Assembly: GCA_003142475.1 (NCBI GenBank) | Contig: PLMK01000008.1 | Location: 43,614 to 91,249 of the forward strand | Source: Ignavibacteriota bacterium | GTDB lineage: Bacteria; Bacteroidota; Ignavibacteria; UBA10030 | DNA: 47,636 nt | Direction of reading: 5' to 3' | Shown here: piece by piece, positions 1 through 10,317 of the stretch | How the letters are laid out: every line of letters starts with the position of its first letter | How positions within the stretch are numbered: the stretch's first letter is position 1 | The notes under the pieces: generated by a model | What the model was told of the DNA's origin: nothing | What the model saw: only the letters and a program-made list of their open reading frames with translations | The model's database searches: none | Position numbers and translations under genes: made by a program

Positions 1-881
1 GGTTCAGTCTGGGTGTCCAGGATTTTAATGATGATGTACAAAAAGCAGTCAATCGCATTCAACCGGAACAATTGACACAACAGGTTTTTCATTGGTTACG
101 AGAACTTGGAATTAAAAGTATTAATGTTGACCTCATTTATGGCCTGCCCTTGCAGACTGTGGAGTCGTTCAAGATGACGCTGGAAAAAGTGATTGAATTG
201 TCACCGGAGCGGATTGCTGTATTCAACTTTGCATTTGTGCCATGGATGAAGCCGCATCAAAAACTGCTCCACCAGGATCAATTACCGACAGCGGAAGGAA
301 AATTGCATCTGCTGCAGCTGACAATCAACACGCTGATAAATGCGAGATACGTCTATGTAGGCATGGATCACTTCGCCAAGCCGACAGATGAACTGACGCG
401 TGAACAAAAACGTAAGGCATTACATCGGAACTTTCAAGGATATTCCGTTAAAGCGGGCGCCGATCTGTTTGGTTTTGGCATGTCTGCAATTTCGCACTTT
501 GGAACAGTGTATGCACAGAATGCAAAAGATCTTTCTACTTACCAAGAGATTGTCAACAGCGGAAAATTTCCAACAGTTCTCGGCTATAAAATGTCTGCTG
601 ATGATGAAGTGCGCAAGTTTGTTATTATGCGTTTGATGTGCAACCTTGAACTCGATAAGCGTGAAGTTGAACGAAAATTCGGAATTATTTTTGATGAATA
701 TTTTTCCGATGCATTAGTAAAGCTGCAAGAATTTGTTCCGCTTCATCTTCTTTCTTTGGAGGGTGACCGTATTGTTGTAAGCGATTCTGGCAGATTTGTT
801 CTTCGAAACATTGCCATGTGCTTCGACGCCTATTTGCCTGCGATGTCGAAGGAGAAGCCCATCTTTTCTCGCACAGTATAA
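1..881 (+). CDS. hemN: Oxygen-independent coproporphyrinogen III oxidase (3' part)
   Basis: This radical-SAM enzyme oxidatively decarboxylates coproporphyrinogen III to protoporphyrinogen IX in anaerobic haem synthesis. The reading frame is already open at base 3 and begins FSLGVQDFNDDVQKAV, so the gene enters from the left. The N-terminus with the CxxxCxxC iron-sulfur motif lies outside the window. Visible family landmarks are NVDLIYGLPLQT, VFNFAFVPW, GMDHFAKPTDEL, LHRNFQGYS, GFGMSAISHFG and the C-terminal RNIAMCFDAYL. These match true HemN along the whole visible length and are not the shorter HemW type. A TTG at 72 is in frame but is internal, not a start. The gene ends about 200 bp before the ilv leader and is probably a separate transcription unit. 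Confidence 0.93.
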   Translation, partial: FSLGVQDFNDDVQKAVNRIQPEQLTQQVFHWLRELGIKSINVDLIYGLPLQTVESFKMTLEKVIELSPERIAVFNFAFVPWMKPHQKLLHQDQLPTAEGKLHLLQLTINTLINARYVYVGMDHFAKPTDELTREQKRKALHRNFQGYSVKAGADLFGFGMSAISHFGTVYAQNAKDLSTYQEIVNSGKFPTVLGYKMSADDEVRKFVIMRLMCNLELDKREVERKFGIIFDEYFSDALVKLQEFVPLHLLSLEGDRIVVSDSGRFVLRNIAMCFDAYLPAMSKEKPIFSRTV

Positions 882-1035
882 TTACGCAAAGTGGTCATCG
901 CATAGTATTTGAAAATAGTTTTTAGAGCCTAATTCTCTCTCACACTTGCGCTTGATGCCGACAATAGAAAAGCTCATTTACCCATATTAATACCTGTTTA
1001 TTTCAGATTCGGATTAAGATTTTTCTGCTCAACTC

Positions 1036-1064
1036 TTGACAAACCGAAAAGAATTTCGTACAGT
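1036..1064 (+). promoter_or_regulatory. Possible promoter for the ilv leader and operon
   Basis: TTGACA at 1036-1041 is followed after 17 bp by TACAGT at 1059-1064, which matches 4 of 6 bases of the -10 consensus. TATATC at 1064-1069 is a second possible -10 box at poorer spacing. Transcription would start near 1071, about 20 nt before the leader-peptide GTG. The position fits a leader-regulated operon, but the -10 box is weak and lineage-specific promoter rules could differ. Confidence 0.4.
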
Positions 1065-1091
1065 ATATCAGAAATTATTTACTCAAATACA

Positions 1092-1247
1092 GTGAAACAG
1101 AAAAACCATATAGCCTCCGTTACAACAAACGGCACAGCTTCAACGAGTGTCGTGCCAACGGTTGTTCTGTCATCTAATGTAGTATTAGTACCGCTGACTC
1201 TTATTCTTAGCCTCGTGCTTACTCTTAGCCTTATTATTGTAGGCTGA
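1092..1247 (+). CDS. Branched-chain amino acid leader peptide (ilv attenuator)
   Basis: This 51-codon frame opens with GTG at 1092 and stops with TGA at 1245-1247. It contains 10 Val, 9 Leu, 4 Ile and 7 Thr codons. In residues 20-51, 21 of 32 residues are Val, Leu or Ile, including runs such as VVLVP, LTLILSLVL and LIIVG. Such composition just upstream of ilvD is the hallmark of a leader peptide whose translation senses charged Val-, Leu- and Ile-tRNA. Stalling here would change RNA folding downstream. No good Shine-Dalgarno sequence precedes the GTG, so initiation is the weak point. It is longer than the enterobacterial ilv leader peptides. No other role is apparent, and it is unlikely to be a functional membrane peptide. 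Confidence 0.75.
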   Translation: MKQKNHIASVTTNGTASTSVVPTVVLSSNVVLVPLTLILSLVLTLSLIIVG

Positions 1248-1252
1248 GAAAA

Positions 1253-1327
1253 GCCAGAGGCTGACGAAGCACACCGAAATCGGTATCCAACAAATTCAGG
1301 TCTTGCAACGTTCGCCTCTGGCAGAGG
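1253..1327 (+). promoter_or_regulatory. Mutually exclusive hairpins of the ilv attenuator
   Basis: GCCAGAGGC (1253-1261) is perfectly complementary to GCCTCTGGC (1314-1322). Four further pairs (1263-1266 with 1309-1312, one G-U) extend the stem beyond one mismatch. The downstream arm can instead fold locally as CCTCT-GGC-AGAGG (1315-1327). The two structures cannot form together. The first arm starts 6 nt after the leader stop codon, where a terminating ribosome would cover it. No U-run follows either hairpin, so this does not look like an intrinsic terminator. AGAGG at 1323-1327 looks like a ribosome binding site for the mini-ORF at 1335, which suggests control of translation instead. Confidence 0.6.
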
Positions 1328-1334
1328 AAAAAGT

Positions 1335-1361
1335 ATGTTAATTTCTGTCAGAAAGGAATGA
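1335..1361 (+). CDS. Eight-codon mini-ORF coupled to ilvD
   Basis: ATG at 1335 encodes MLISVRKE and ends with TGA at 1359-1361, 3 nt before the ilvD start. AGAGG at 1323-1327 lies 7 nt upstream at good ribosome-binding spacing. The mini-ORF is in the same frame as ilvD and overlaps the ilvD Shine-Dalgarno region (AAAGGA, 1352-1357). It also overlaps a small hairpin, TTTCT-GTC-AGAAA (1342-1354), which could mask that site. Translating the mini-ORF would open the hairpin and deliver ribosomes to ilvD. This is inference from position; so short a frame could arise by chance. Confidence 0.35.
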   Translation: MLISVRKE

Positions 1362-1364
1362 ATT

Positions 1365-3035
1365 ATGCGTAGTGACCTCATTAAAAAAGGGTTTGAACGC
1401 GCACCACACCGTGCCTTACTCCGTGCTGCGGGCGTAAAGGAAGCAGATTTCGGCAAGCCGTTCATTGCCGTTGCGAATTCTTATGTAGATATCGTACCCG
1501 GCCATGTTCACTTGCAGGCATTCGGAAAGTTAGTAAAGAATGCTATCCGTGCTGCTGGCGGTGTACCATTCGAGTTTAACACGATCGCTGTTGACGATGG
1601 TATTGCGATGGGGCATGTTGGAATGAAATACAGCCTGCCTTCACGCGAACTCATCGCTGACTGTGTGGAAACGATGATCGAGGCGCATGCGTTCGACGGT
1701 ATGGTGTGCATACCAAACTGCGATAAGATTATCCCAGGAATGGTAATGGCTGCTCTTCGGACGAATATTCCTACGATATTTGTTACCGGTGGCCCGATGA
1801 AGGCAGGAAAAACACCAGATGGAAAAGTAGTGGATTTGACTTCTGTGTTTGAAGGTGTTGGTGCATATAAAGCCGGTACAGTAAATGAAAAATGGTTGAA
1901 GGTGCTTGAGCGTTATGCATGCCCATCGTGCGGTTCGTGCTCGGGTTTGTTCACTGCCAACTCGATGAATTGTTTGTTGGAAGTACTTGGGCTGGCATTG
2001 CCTTACAATGGTACTGCACTTGCCAAGAGCAAGGAACGAAATGCACTTGCTGCGGAAGCGGGAAAACTTATTTTAAAACTTGTTGCAAAGAATATTTGTC
2101 CGCGCGATCTGGTTACGCAGGATGCTGTTGATGATGCATTTGCATTGGATATGGCGATGGGTGGCAGCACGAACACAGTGCTTCACACATTGGCTTTCTG
2201 CAATGAAATCGGATTAGAATATCCGCTTTCGCGCATTAATCAAGTGGCAGATAAAATTCCGCATCTTGCCAAGATCAGCCCATCCGGCCCATGGCATATT
2301 GAAGATTTACATAAGGCAGGTGGAATTCCTGCACTCTTAAATGAAGTATCAAAAAAAGGAGAAGACATTCTCCATCTTGATCGACCTACGGTAAGTGGAA
2401 AAACCATGCGGAATATTATTGCAAAAGCGAAAGTAAAGAATTCAGAAGTTATTCGGCCCGTGGAAAACCCGCATTCAGCAAAAGGCGGCTTGGCAATTCT
2501 CTTTGGCAATCTTGCACCCGAAGGTGCAGTGATTAAAACGGCGGGAGTTTCTCAGGCAATGCGTAAACATAGCGGACCAGCGCGAATTTTCGAAAGTCAG
2601 GAAGATGCGCAGGCAGGAATTCTTGCGGGACAAGTGCAAGCAGGCGATGTGGTCGTGATTCGTTACGAAGGGCCATGCGGCGGACCCGGTATGCAAGAAA
2701 TGCTTTCACCGACTTCGGCAATTGTGGGCATGGGGCTCGGTGATAAAGTTGCGCTCATTACCGACGGACGTTTTTCCGGCGGTACACGCGGCGCATGCAT
2801 CGGACATGTTTCGCCTGAAGCGGCGAGCGGAGGCCCCATTGCTGCATTACGTGCCGGTGATATAATTGACATTGATCTTGATGCACGCACGTTGAATGTT
2901 CGCCTGAGCGATGAAGAAATTCGTTCGCGTATTGCAGTGCTGCCGAAATTCGAATATCGCACAACAAGCAAATGGCTTCGACGGTACTCAAAGTTTGTTA
3001 CAAGTGCGAGCACCGGCGCGGTGTTGCGATCTTAA
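1365..3035 (+). CDS. ilvD: Dihydroxy-acid dehydratase
   Basis: This iron-sulfur dehydratase converts 2,3-dihydroxy-3-methyl acids to the 2-oxo acids leading to valine/leucine and isoleucine. It is cytosolic and shared by all three branched-chain pathways. The 556-residue length is normal for the family. Cluster and active-site signatures are visible: [54 protein letters not shown] and the C-terminal [25 protein letters not shown] lies 7 nt upstream of the ATG. It is the first enzyme gene after the leader peptide, so it should feel the attenuator directly. The 18-nt gap to the next frame indicates an operon. Confidence 0.97.
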   Translation: MRSDLIKKGFERAPHRALLRAAGVKEADFGKPFIAVANSYVDIVPGHVHLQAFGKLVKNAIRAAGGVPFEFNTIAVDDGIAMGHVGMKYSLPSRELIADCVETMIEAHAFDGMVCIPNCDKIIPGMVMAALRTNIPTIFVTGGPMKAGKTPDGKVVDLTSVFEGVGAYKAGTVNEKWLKVLERYACPSCGSCSGLFTANSMNCLLEVLGLALPYNGTALAKSKERNALAAEAGKLILKLVAKNICPRDLVTQDAVDDAFALDMAMGGSTNTVLHTLAFCNEIGLEYPLSRINQVADKIPHLAKISPSGPWHIEDLHKAGGIPALLNEVSKKGEDILHLDRPTVSGKTMRNIIAKAKVKNSEVIRPVENPHSAKGGLAILFGNLAPEGAVIKTAGVSQAMRKHSGPARIFESQEDAQAGILAGQVQAGDVVVIRYEGPCGGPGMQEMLSPTSAIVGMGLGDKVALITDGRFSGGTRGACIGHVSPEAASGGPIAALRAGDIIDIDLDARTLNVRLSDEEIRSRIAVLPKFEYRTTSKWLRRYSKFVTSASTGAVLRS

Positions 3036-3053
3036 AGTATAAAAGCATGACGG

Positions 3054-3314
3054 ATGCGTTTCCGAAAAGAAACCGCCGGCATGAGAAAAGTGTTGAGAAA
3101 ATCGTACAACCAACAGCGACAACAACTAGAAATAACCGGATACGAAATTTTCGTACGGTGTCTTGCAGCAGAAGGAGTTAATGTAATCTTCGGATATCCG
3201 GGTGCATCGATTGTTGGTATTCATGATGTGCTCTACGATATCAAGACTGCAAAGGTAAAAGGTATGGAAACAGAAGAAGATGGAATGACATCAAACAAAA
3301 GAAGGAATAATGTA
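3054..3314 (+). pseudogene. Vestigial acetolactate synthase N-terminal segment
   Basis: An open frame of 87 codons continues without a stop into ilvB. Its residues from ITGYEIFVRCLAAEGV onward repeat the authentic ilvB N-terminus (MTGAEIFVRSLVEEGV). I count 22 identities in 37 aligned residues, including a shared FGYPG, so it looks like a diverged second copy, not a recent duplication. It breaks off before the catalytic-glutamate segment. No ribosome binding site precedes the ATG at 3054, whereas the downstream ATG at 3315 has one. I read it as the remnant of a second ilvB-like gene. It could instead be translated as an N-terminal extension of IlvB or act as spacer RNA. Confidence 0.55.
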
Positions 3315-5075
3315 ATGACTCCGACAAAAGCATACGATAATCATCAAGGCAAAACGATGACAGGAGCAGAAATATTCGTTCGGAGCCTTGTCGAAGAAGG
3401 CGTGGATACTCTCTTTGGATATCCGGGTGGTGTCGTCATCGGAATCTATGATGTGCTCCACGATTTAACGCATATCAAACATATTCTCACGCGGCACGAA
3501 CAAGGAGCAACGCATGCCGCGGAAGGGTACTCGAAAGCGACCGGCAGGCCTGGTGTTGTGCTTGTTACATCCGGTCCTGGTGCAACAAATGCTGTTACAG
3601 GAATTGCCGATGCGTATATGGATTCGATACCGCTTGTTGTGTTCACGGGTCAGGTTGTTACGAATCTTATTGGAAACGATGCGTTTCAGGAAGTGGACAT
3701 CGTCGGTATTACGCGACCGATCACAAAACATAATTATCTCGTGAAAGATATCAACGAACTGGCAAATACCATCAAAGCGGCCTTTTATATTGCCACCACC
3801 GGAAGGCCAGGCCCGGTACTTGTCGATTTGCCAAAAGATGTTCTTGCGGCGAAGGCGGTTTTTGAATATCCCAAAACGATTTCGCTCCGCAGTTATAATC
3901 CGGTTGTGGAAGGGAACAGTAAACAAATTAAAAAGGCAGCGGAACTTCTCAATGAAGCGAAAAGGCCTCTATTATATGTCGGCGGCGGAGTTATCAGTTC
4001 CAATGCATCTGCTGAGGTTCGTGCACTTGCGGATAAACTGCATGCTCCAGTAACTACAACACTGCATGGATTAGGTGCTTATCCTGAGCAAAGCAAACTC
4101 GCGCTGGGCATGCTGGGCATGCATGGTACGTGGTACTCCAACATGGCTGTTGATCAGTGTGATGTACTTGTTGCTATCGGTGCGCGGTTTGACGATCGTG
4201 TGACCGGAAAAGTGGAAGCATTTGCAAAGAACGCAAAAAAAATTCATATCGATATTGATCCGTCCGCTATAGGTAAAAATGTACCGGCAGATGTTCCGAT
4301 CGTTGGAGATGTGAAACGCGTTGTCAAACAATTACTTGAACTTGTGAAACCGCTGGATACAAAAGAGTGGCTGAAGACGATCGATGGATGGAAAGCAGAA
4401 CATCCACTGAGGTATAAACAGGATGGATCGCTCCGTGCACAGCATGTTATTCATAAGCTTGGTGAAATCACGGACGGTGACGCCATTGTAGTTTCCGATG
4501 TTGGTCAATCGCAGATGTGGACAGCACAATTTTTCAAATGGAAACATCCGCGTACTCAAATTACTTCAGGCGGTTTGGGAACAATGGGTTTCTCGCTTCC
4601 CGCTGCTATGGGTGCAGCATTTGGCCGTAAAGACTTGCCGATTATTTGCATTAGCGGCGATGGCGGTTTTCAGATGAATATTCAAGAAATGGCAACGATT
4701 AAGCATAATAAGCTTCCTCTGAAAATTTTTATCATGAACAATGGATTTCTCGGGATGGTGCGCCAATGGCAAGAGTTGTTCTGGAAAAAAAGGTATTCGA
4801 ATACACGCATTACCAGTCCGGATTTCGTGAAATTGGCTGAATCGTACGGTATTCGCGGTATGCGAGTGACTTCACCTGCAGAGGTTGAAAGCACTATCAA
4901 AATTGCATTAAAATATAATGAAGGTCCTATTCTGGTGGAGTTTGTCGTTGCACCGGAAGAAAATGTCTATCCGATGATTCCTGCGGGACAAACTGTGAAC
5001 GAAATTATGGATAGTCCGGAACCACTGGAACAAAACCATGCGACCCATAAAACGATGATTCATGCAAAAGGATAA
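3315..5075 (+). CDS. ilvB: Acetolactate synthase large (catalytic) subunit
   Basis: This thiamine-diphosphate enzyme condenses pyruvate with pyruvate or 2-oxobutyrate, the committed step of Val/Leu and Ile synthesis. I start it at ATG 3315 because AAGGA (3302-3306) lies upstream and the resulting 586 residues match the family. The frame is open back to 3054, which would add 87 odd residues. The catalytic glutamate is in RHEQGATHAAEGYSKATG. A central cofactor domain includes IGARFDDRVTGK. The ThDP/Mg motif GDGGFQMNIQEM leads into MNNGFLGMVRQWQE near the C-terminus. The partner ilvH follows, with the ilvB stop overlapping an upstream in-frame ATG of ilvH, consistent with translational coupling. 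Confidence 0.96.
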   Translation: MTPTKAYDNHQGKTMTGAEIFVRSLVEEGVDTLFGYPGGVVIGIYDVLHDLTHIKHILTRHEQGATHAAEGYSKATGRPGVVLVTSGPGATNAVTGIADAYMDSIPLVVFTGQVVTNLIGNDAFQEVDIVGITRPITKHNYLVKDINELANTIKAAFYIATTGRPGPVLVDLPKDVLAAKAVFEYPKTISLRSYNPVVEGNSKQIKKAAELLNEAKRPLLYVGGGVISSNASAEVRALADKLHAPVTTTLHGLGAYPEQSKLALGMLGMHGTWYSNMAVDQCDVLVAIGARFDDRVTGKVEAFAKNAKKIHIDIDPSAIGKNVPADVPIVGDVKRVVKQLLELVKPLDTKEWLKTIDGWKAEHPLRYKQDGSLRAQHVIHKLGEITDGDAIVVSDVGQSQMWTAQFFKWKHPRTQITSGGLGTMGFSLPAAMGAAFGRKDLPIICISGDGGFQMNIQEMATIKHNKLPLKIFIMNNGFLGMVRQWQELFWKKRYSNTRITSPDFVKLAESYGIRGMRVTSPAEVESTIKIALKYNEGPILVEFVVAPEENVYPMIPAGQTVNEIMDSPEPLEQNHATHKTMIHAKG

Positions 5076-5101
5076 TGTTACTGAAAACAGGAGAAGAGAT
5101 C

Positions 5102-5620
5102 ATGGCATCATCAACGATCAATGAACATATGAAACAACATACGATTTCGATGACAGTGGAAAATCATTTCGGCACATTGAATAGAATTGCCGGACTCTTT
5201 GCGGCAAAGGGCTATAACATCGATAGTCTCACCGTTGGACCAACAGAAGATGATGCTGTCTCGCGCATGACCATTGTGACTCGCGGTGACGATCAAATTA
5301 TTGAGCAAATTTTGAAACAGCTCCATAAGCTGATTGATACAATTAAAGTGGTAGATTTGACAGACGATACGTTTGTTGATAGAGAATTGGCGTTGGTGAA
5401 AGTACAATGCACACCTATAACACGGATGGAGATCATGCAGATCTCGGAAATTTTCCGTACGAAAGTAGTGGATGTCAGTCCAAAAACATTAACAATTGAA
5501 GCAACAGGCTCGCAACTAAAGGTGGACGCAATTATTAATATGCTCAAACCCTTTGGTATCAAAGAATTGGCGCGCACTGGGCGTATTGCCATCAAACGGG
5601 AATTTCAAGGCGAAGTGTAA
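5102..5620 (+). CDS. ilvH: Acetolactate synthase small (regulatory) subunit
   Basis: The small subunit activates IlvB and confers feedback inhibition, usually by valine, through an N-terminal ACT domain. The ACT core is visible early as TISMTVENHFGTLNRIAGLFAA, split here as TISMTVENHFGT and LNRIAGLFAAKGYNIDSL. The usual C-terminal domain of this family follows. ATG at 5102 is chosen because AGGAG (5089-5093) sits 8 nt upstream, giving 172 residues. An in-frame ATG at 5075 overlaps the ilvB stop and would add nine residues. Placement directly after ilvB supports one complex. A 137-bp gap separates it from gltB with no clear terminator. Confidence 0.95.
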   Translation: MASSTINEHMKQHTISMTVENHFGTLNRIAGLFAAKGYNIDSLTVGPTEDDAVSRMTIVTRGDDQIIEQILKQLHKLIDTIKVVDLTDDTFVDRELALVKVQCTPITRMEIMQISEIFRTKVVDVSPKTLTIEATGSQLKVDAIINMLKPFGIKELARTGRIAIKREFQGEV

Positions 5621-5757
5621 GAAGGAAGTAATAAAATAGCAAAATGCAGATTACAGAATGTCGGAGCGGAATGTGATTCGCTTTGTTTGCAGGATTGAAA
5701 ACTACAGCTGGGTTACTGAAAGCTGATCATTAAAATTAAAAGGTAAAATAGATAGAT

Positions 5758-8700
5758 ATGATTCCAACGGTAGCAAAGGATTTTCCACTCTACGATCCGC
5801 GTAATGAACACGATGCGTGTGGTATCGGTTTTATAGTCAACCTGAATGCCGAGCGTTCGCATAATATTATTGTGAACGGAATTCAGATTTTAGTGAACCT
5901 TGCACATCGTGGTGCAAGCGGTTCCGATCCTAAGACGGGTGATGGTGCCGGCATAACAATTCAATTACCGCATCAGTTTTTTGCAAGGGAATGTGCGAAG
6001 CTTGGATTCACTTTACCTCCGGAAGGCGAATATGGAGTTGGTATGGTGTTTCTTCCGGTAGAACCACAATCGCGTTTTGAATGTGAAGCCATCATCGAAC
6101 GGATTGTGCAGGAAGAAGGATTGAGATTGCTCGGTTGGCGTGATACACCGGTAGATGCCGATGCTATCGGTCGTGTAGCGCGCGTGTCTCAGCCGTACAT
6201 CGAACAAATATTTATTCGCAATGCTCAGGGTATGAAGCAAGACGAATTAGATCGTAAACTCTACATCGTCCGAAAACGAATCGAGTCTGAAATTACTGCA
6301 TCCGATATTCGCGATAAGGCATTTTTCTCGATTCCATCGATGTCCTCATCGACAATTGTATATAAAGGATTACTGTTGGCTCAGCAGATTTCACGTTTTT
6401 ACAAAGAGTTATCAGATCCAGATACAATGAGCGCGTTGTGCCTTGTGCATCAACGGTTCTCGACGAATACATTTCCAAGCTGGCAGCTTGCGCATCCATT
6501 TAGATATCTTTGCCACAACGGGGAAATTAATACACTGCGCGGCAATGTGAACTGGATGCACGCACGCCAATCGGTACTTAAATCGGCAGTATTTGGTGAT
6601 GACATTGAAAAATTATTCCCAATCATCCAGCCGGGTGTAAGCGACTCTGCTGCATTAGATAATGCAGTAGAGCTGATAACGATGAGCGGGCGCAGTCTTC
6701 CTCACGCAATGACAATTCTTATTCCTGAAGCCTGGGATGCGAATGTCGGAATGTCGCCGGAGAAGCGCGCGTTCTATGAATACCATGCATCGTTAATGGA
6801 ACCATGGGATGGGCCTGCTGCAGTTGCCTTTACCGATGGCAAAGTCATTGGCGCAATTTTAGATCGCAATGGACTTCGTCCGGCGCGTTATGTAGTGACG
6901 AATGACAACTTACTTATCATGGCATCTGAGACGGGTGTGTTAGATATTGCGCCCGAAAACGTGAAGCATAAAGGATGCCTTGAACCAGGCAATATGCTAC
7001 TTGCCGATCTTACAGAGAAACGCATTATTCCTGATGAAGAGATCAAGGCGCGTCTTGCACAGCGGAAACCATATGGACAATGGATCAAAGAAAATCAGAT
7101 TACAATTGATCAATTGCCAGAACCACCACGCGCATTCGGTTTTAGTCCGGAAGATTTAATTAAACGGCAGCGTGCATTCGGTTATACCGAAGAAGAAATT
7201 AATATGATTGTAACACCGATGGCAGTGAACGGTCAGGAGCCGCTTGGTTCTATGGGAACAGATACACCGCTGGCATGTTTGTCTGATAAACCACAGCTGC
7301 TGTTTAATTATTTCAAACAAAACTTTGCGCAGGTCACAAATCCGCCAATTGATTCCATTCGTGAAGAATTGGTAATGTCGTTGACAAGTTATATCGGAAC
7401 TGAAGGTAACTTGTTAGATGAAACACCGCAACATTGCCACACGCTCAAACTGCCGAATCCGATTCTGACAAATCGTGATCTGGAAAAAATGCGGCGTGTG
7501 TCACAGGGTGATTTTCTTGCGACTATGCTGCCAACGCTATTTCGAGTGGAAGGCGGCGAGAAAGAATTGGAGCGAGCGCTGGACGGACTCTGTCGCAGAG
7601 CATCGCTTGCCATTAACTCCGGTTACACAATCATCATTCTTTCCGACCGAGGTGTTGATGAAGAGTATACGGCGATACCAAGTTTGCTTGCACTCACCGC
7701 TGTACACAATCATCTTATTCGCGAAAAAACACGTACACAGGTTGCGCTGATAGTTGAATCTGGTGAACCGCGCGAAGTGATGCACTACTGTCTCCTCATC
7801 GGTTTCGGAGCGAGTGCAGTCAATCCGTACCTTGCCATCGAAACACTTGAGGGGCTTGCGAACCGTGGATATTTGCCGGAAGGTTTAACATTCGAAAAAG
7901 CGCTCTATAATTATATGAAAGCGGTGAATAAAGGCATTCTCAAAACAATGTCGAAGATGGGCATTTCCACACTGCAAAGTTATCAGGGTGCGCAGGTGTT
8001 TGAAACGATCGGATTGGGAAAAGAGCTTGTTGATAAATATTTCACAGGCATTGCAACGCGCATTGGCGGTATCGGTTTGGATGTGCTGGCTCAAGAAGCG
8101 AAGATGAAACATGATTTTGCGTTTCGTAAGATTACGAGTGCTGATACGGAGCTGGACCTAGGTGGAAATTATCAGTTCCGCATTAATGGCGAAAAGCATC
8201 TTATAAATCCTGAAACAATAACAAAACTCCAACAAGCTGTCCGTTTGTCGGATGAGCAGAGCTACAAAGCCTATGCTCAACAATTGAACGATCAAAGCAA
8301 GAATTTATTTAACTTACGCGGGCTGATGGAATTCAAGAAAGGAACGCGCGGTATTCCGATTTCAGAAGTGGAATCGGCAAAGGAAATCGTCAAACGGTTT
8401 GTAACCGGTGCGATGTCGTACGGTTCCATCAGCAAGGAAGCACATGAAACGCTTGCAGTCGCAATGAACCGCATGGGCGGCAGGTCGAACACAGGTGAAG
8501 GCGGTGAGGACGAAGAAAGATTCAAACCGGATGGCGATGGAAATCTTCGCCGGAGTGCTATTAAACAAATTGCCTCTGGTCGCTTTGGAGTTTCTGCAAA
8601 CTATTTAGTAAATGCTGACGAAATTCAAATTAAAATTGCGCAGGGTGCAAAACCCGGCGAGGGTGGACAACTTCCCGGCCATAAAGTAGATGCTATTATT

Positions 8701-10317
8701 GCGAGAACACGACATTCTATTCAGGGTGTCGGACTTATTTCGCCGCCGCCGCATCATGATATTTACTCTATTGAAGATTTGGCGCAGTTAATTTTTGATA
8801 TGAAAAATGTAAATCCGCGCGCACGTATTTCTGTGAAACTTGTTTCTGAAAATGGTGTCGGTACAGTTGCCGCCGGTGTCGCGAAGGCGCATGCAGATTC
8901 GATCCTTATCAGCGGGGATTCCGGTGGAACTGGAGCATCGCCATTATCATCTATTAAACATGCCGGCATTCCATGGGAAATAGGACTTGCAGAAGCGCAG
9001 CAAGTTTTAGTGTTGAATGATTTACGCAGCCGCGTTCGCTTACAGACCGATGGTAAACTGCAAACAGGGCGTGATGTTGTCATAGCTGCATTGCTGGGCG
9101 CCGAGGAATTCGGCTTTTCGACCATGCCGCTGATTTCTTTAGGATGTATCATGATGCGTAAATGCCATCTCAATACATGCCCAGTCGGAATTGCAACGCA
9201 GGATCCGGAATTGCGAGCAAAGTTCCAAGGAACCCCGGACCATGTCATCAACTTTTTCTTCTTTGTTGCTGAAGAAATGCGTGAAATTATGTCCCGGCTT
9301 GGATTTAGAACAGTAGATGAAATGATTGGACGTGTGGATATGCTGGAAGCGAAACAAGAGATTGAACATTGGAAAGCAAAATACATTGATCTGTCGTTTC
9401 TCCTTCATAATCCTCCTGCACCATCTCGATTTGGACGCCGCTGTCAGATTGCACAGGATCATGGAATTGAAAATGTGCTCGATCATCAACTCATCGAACT
9501 GACACATGATACACTTGAAAAGAAAACACCGGTTGAGCTCACTCTGCAGATTCGAAACGTTCACCGCACGGTAGGTGCAATGCTCAGTGGAGAAGTTGCC
9601 AGGCGGTATGGCTCTGGCGGATTGCCGGATGATACAATTAAAATTCATTTCACCGGTTCTGCCGGTCAAAGTTTTGGCGCGTTTCTCGCAAAAGGTATTA
9701 CATTCATACTGGAAGGCGATGCAAATGATTACGTTGGTAAAGGGCTTTCTGGTGGTAAACTTATCGTTTATCCACCGAGAAAATCGACGTGTGTACCTGA
9801 AGAAAATACAGTAGTCGGAAATGTAATTTTATACGGAGCAACAAGCGGTGAAGCCTACTTCAACGGAAAAGCTGGCGAACGTTTTGCAATCCGCAACTCC
9901 GGCGCAACAGCTGTTGTGGAAGCAATTGGAGCGCACGGCTGTGAATATATGACTAACGGCATTGTAGTAGTGCTCGGACCAACAGGAAAGAATTTTGCGG
10001 CAGGGATGTCAGGCGGACTTGCATATGTGCTCGATGAAACAGGTGAGTTTGCTGCAACACGATGCAACCGCGCAATGGTGGATATCGATCCGCTTGATGT
10101 AAAAGATGAACAAACAATAAAGCAGCTTGTGGAAAAACATGCGGAGTTAACAGCAAGTCCACGTGCTCGTTTCATTCTCGAAAACTGGCCTACAATGGTA
10201 AAGAAGTTTGTAAAAATATTTCCACACGATTATAAGAGGGTATTGAATATTTCTAAAAAAGATCAGGAAAAGAAAACAATACCGGCAGATATTGCAAAGG
10301 AGGATTTTTATGGGTAA
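5758..10317 (+). CDS. gltB: Glutamate synthase large (alpha) subunit
   Basis: GltB releases ammonia from glutamine and channels it to 2-oxoglutarate, giving glutamate with electrons from GltD. Its 1519 residues are the usual bacterial size. The N-terminal glutamine amidotransferase begins after a short propeptide, with the predicted catalytic cysteine at residue 21 in HDACGIGF. The FMN-binding synthase domain carries [16 protein letters not shown]. The three 3Fe-4S cysteines are in [21 protein letters not shown]-terminal beta-helix domain shows [10 protein letters not shown] and [14 protein letters not shown]. The gene sits inside the branched-chain operon, where glutamate is the amino donor for the final transaminations. 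Its ribosome binding site is weak. Confidence 0.97.
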   Translation: MIPTVAKDFPLYDPRNEHDACGIGFIVNLNAERSHNIIVNGIQILVNLAHRGASGSDPKTGDGAGITIQLPHQFFARECAKLGFTLPPEGEYGVGMVFLPVEPQSRFECEAIIERIVQEEGLRLLGWRDTPVDADAIGRVARVSQPYIEQIFIRNAQGMKQDELDRKLYIVRKRIESEITASDIRDKAFFSIPSMSSSTIVYKGLLLAQQISRFYKELSDPDTMSALCLVHQRFSTNTFPSWQLAHPFRYLCHNGEINTLRGNVNWMHARQSVLKSAVFGDDIEKLFPIIQPGVSDSAALDNAVELITMSGRSLPHAMTILIPEAWDANVGMSPEKRAFYEYHASLMEPWDGPAAVAFTDGKVIGAILDRNGLRPARYVVTNDNLLIMASETGVLDIAPENVKHKGCLEPGNMLLADLTEKRIIPDEEIKARLAQRKPYGQWIKENQITIDQLPEPPRAFGFSPEDLIKRQRAFGYTEEEINMIVTPMAVNGQEPLGSMGTDTPLACLSDKPQLLFNYFKQNFAQVTNPPIDSIREELVMSLTSYIGTEGNLLDETPQHCHTLKLPNPILTNRDLEKMRRVSQGDFLATMLPTLFRVEGGEKELERALDGLCRRASLAINSGYTIIILSDRGVDEEYTAIPSLLALTAVHNHLIREKTRTQVALIVESGEPREVMHYCLLIGFGASAVNPYLAIETLEGLANRGYLPEGLTFEKALYNYMKAVNKGILKTMSKMGISTLQSYQGAQVFETIGLGKELVDKYFTGIATRIGGIGLDVLAQEAKMKHDFAFRKITSADTELDLGGNYQFRINGEKHLINPETITKLQQAVRLSDEQSYKAYAQQLNDQSKNLFNLRGLMEFKKGTRGIPISEVESAKEIVKRFVTGAMSYGSISKEAHETLAVAMNRMGGRSNTGEGGEDEERFKPDGDGNLRRSAIKQIASGRFGVSANYLVNADEIQIKIAQGAKPGEGGQLPGHKVDAIIARTRHSIQGVGLISPPPHHDIYSIEDLAQLIFDMKNVNPRARISVKLVSENGVGTVAAGVAKAHADSILISGDSGGTGASPLSSIKHAGIPWEIGLAEAQQVLVLNDLRSRVRLQTDGKLQTGRDVVIAALLGAEEFGFSTMPLISLGCIMMRKCHLNTCPVGIATQDPELRAKFQGTPDHVINFFFFVAEEMREIMSRLGFRTVDEMIGRVDMLEAKQEIEHWKAKYIDLSFLLHNPPAPSRFGRRCQIAQDHGIENVLDHQLIELTHDTLEKKTPVELTLQIRNVHRTVGAMLSGEVARRYGSGGLPDDTIKIHFTGSAGQSFGAFLAKGITFILEGDANDYVGKGLSGGKLIVYPPRKSTCVPEENTVVGNVILYGATSGEAYFNGKAGERFAIRNSGATAVVEAIGAHGCEYMTNGIVVVLGPTGKNFAAGMSGGLAYVLDETGEFAATRCNRAMVDIDPLDVKDEQTIKQLVEKHAELTASPRARFILENWPTMVKKFVKIFPHDYKRVLNISKKDQEKKTIPADIAKEDFYG

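Noticed and set aside
1079-1465. 128-codon minus-strand open frame over the ilv leader
   Set aside because: It is the shadow of the leader peptide and the start of ilvD; no ribosome binding site or family resemblance.
2972-3181. 69-codon frame bridging ilvD and the ilvB upstream region
   Set aside because: It overlaps the ilvD 3' end in another frame and shows only basic, low-information sequence.
8763-9386. 207-codon minus-strand frame inside gltB
   Set aside because: It lies opposite the iron-sulfur and FMN region of a clear gltB and its sequence resembles no family.
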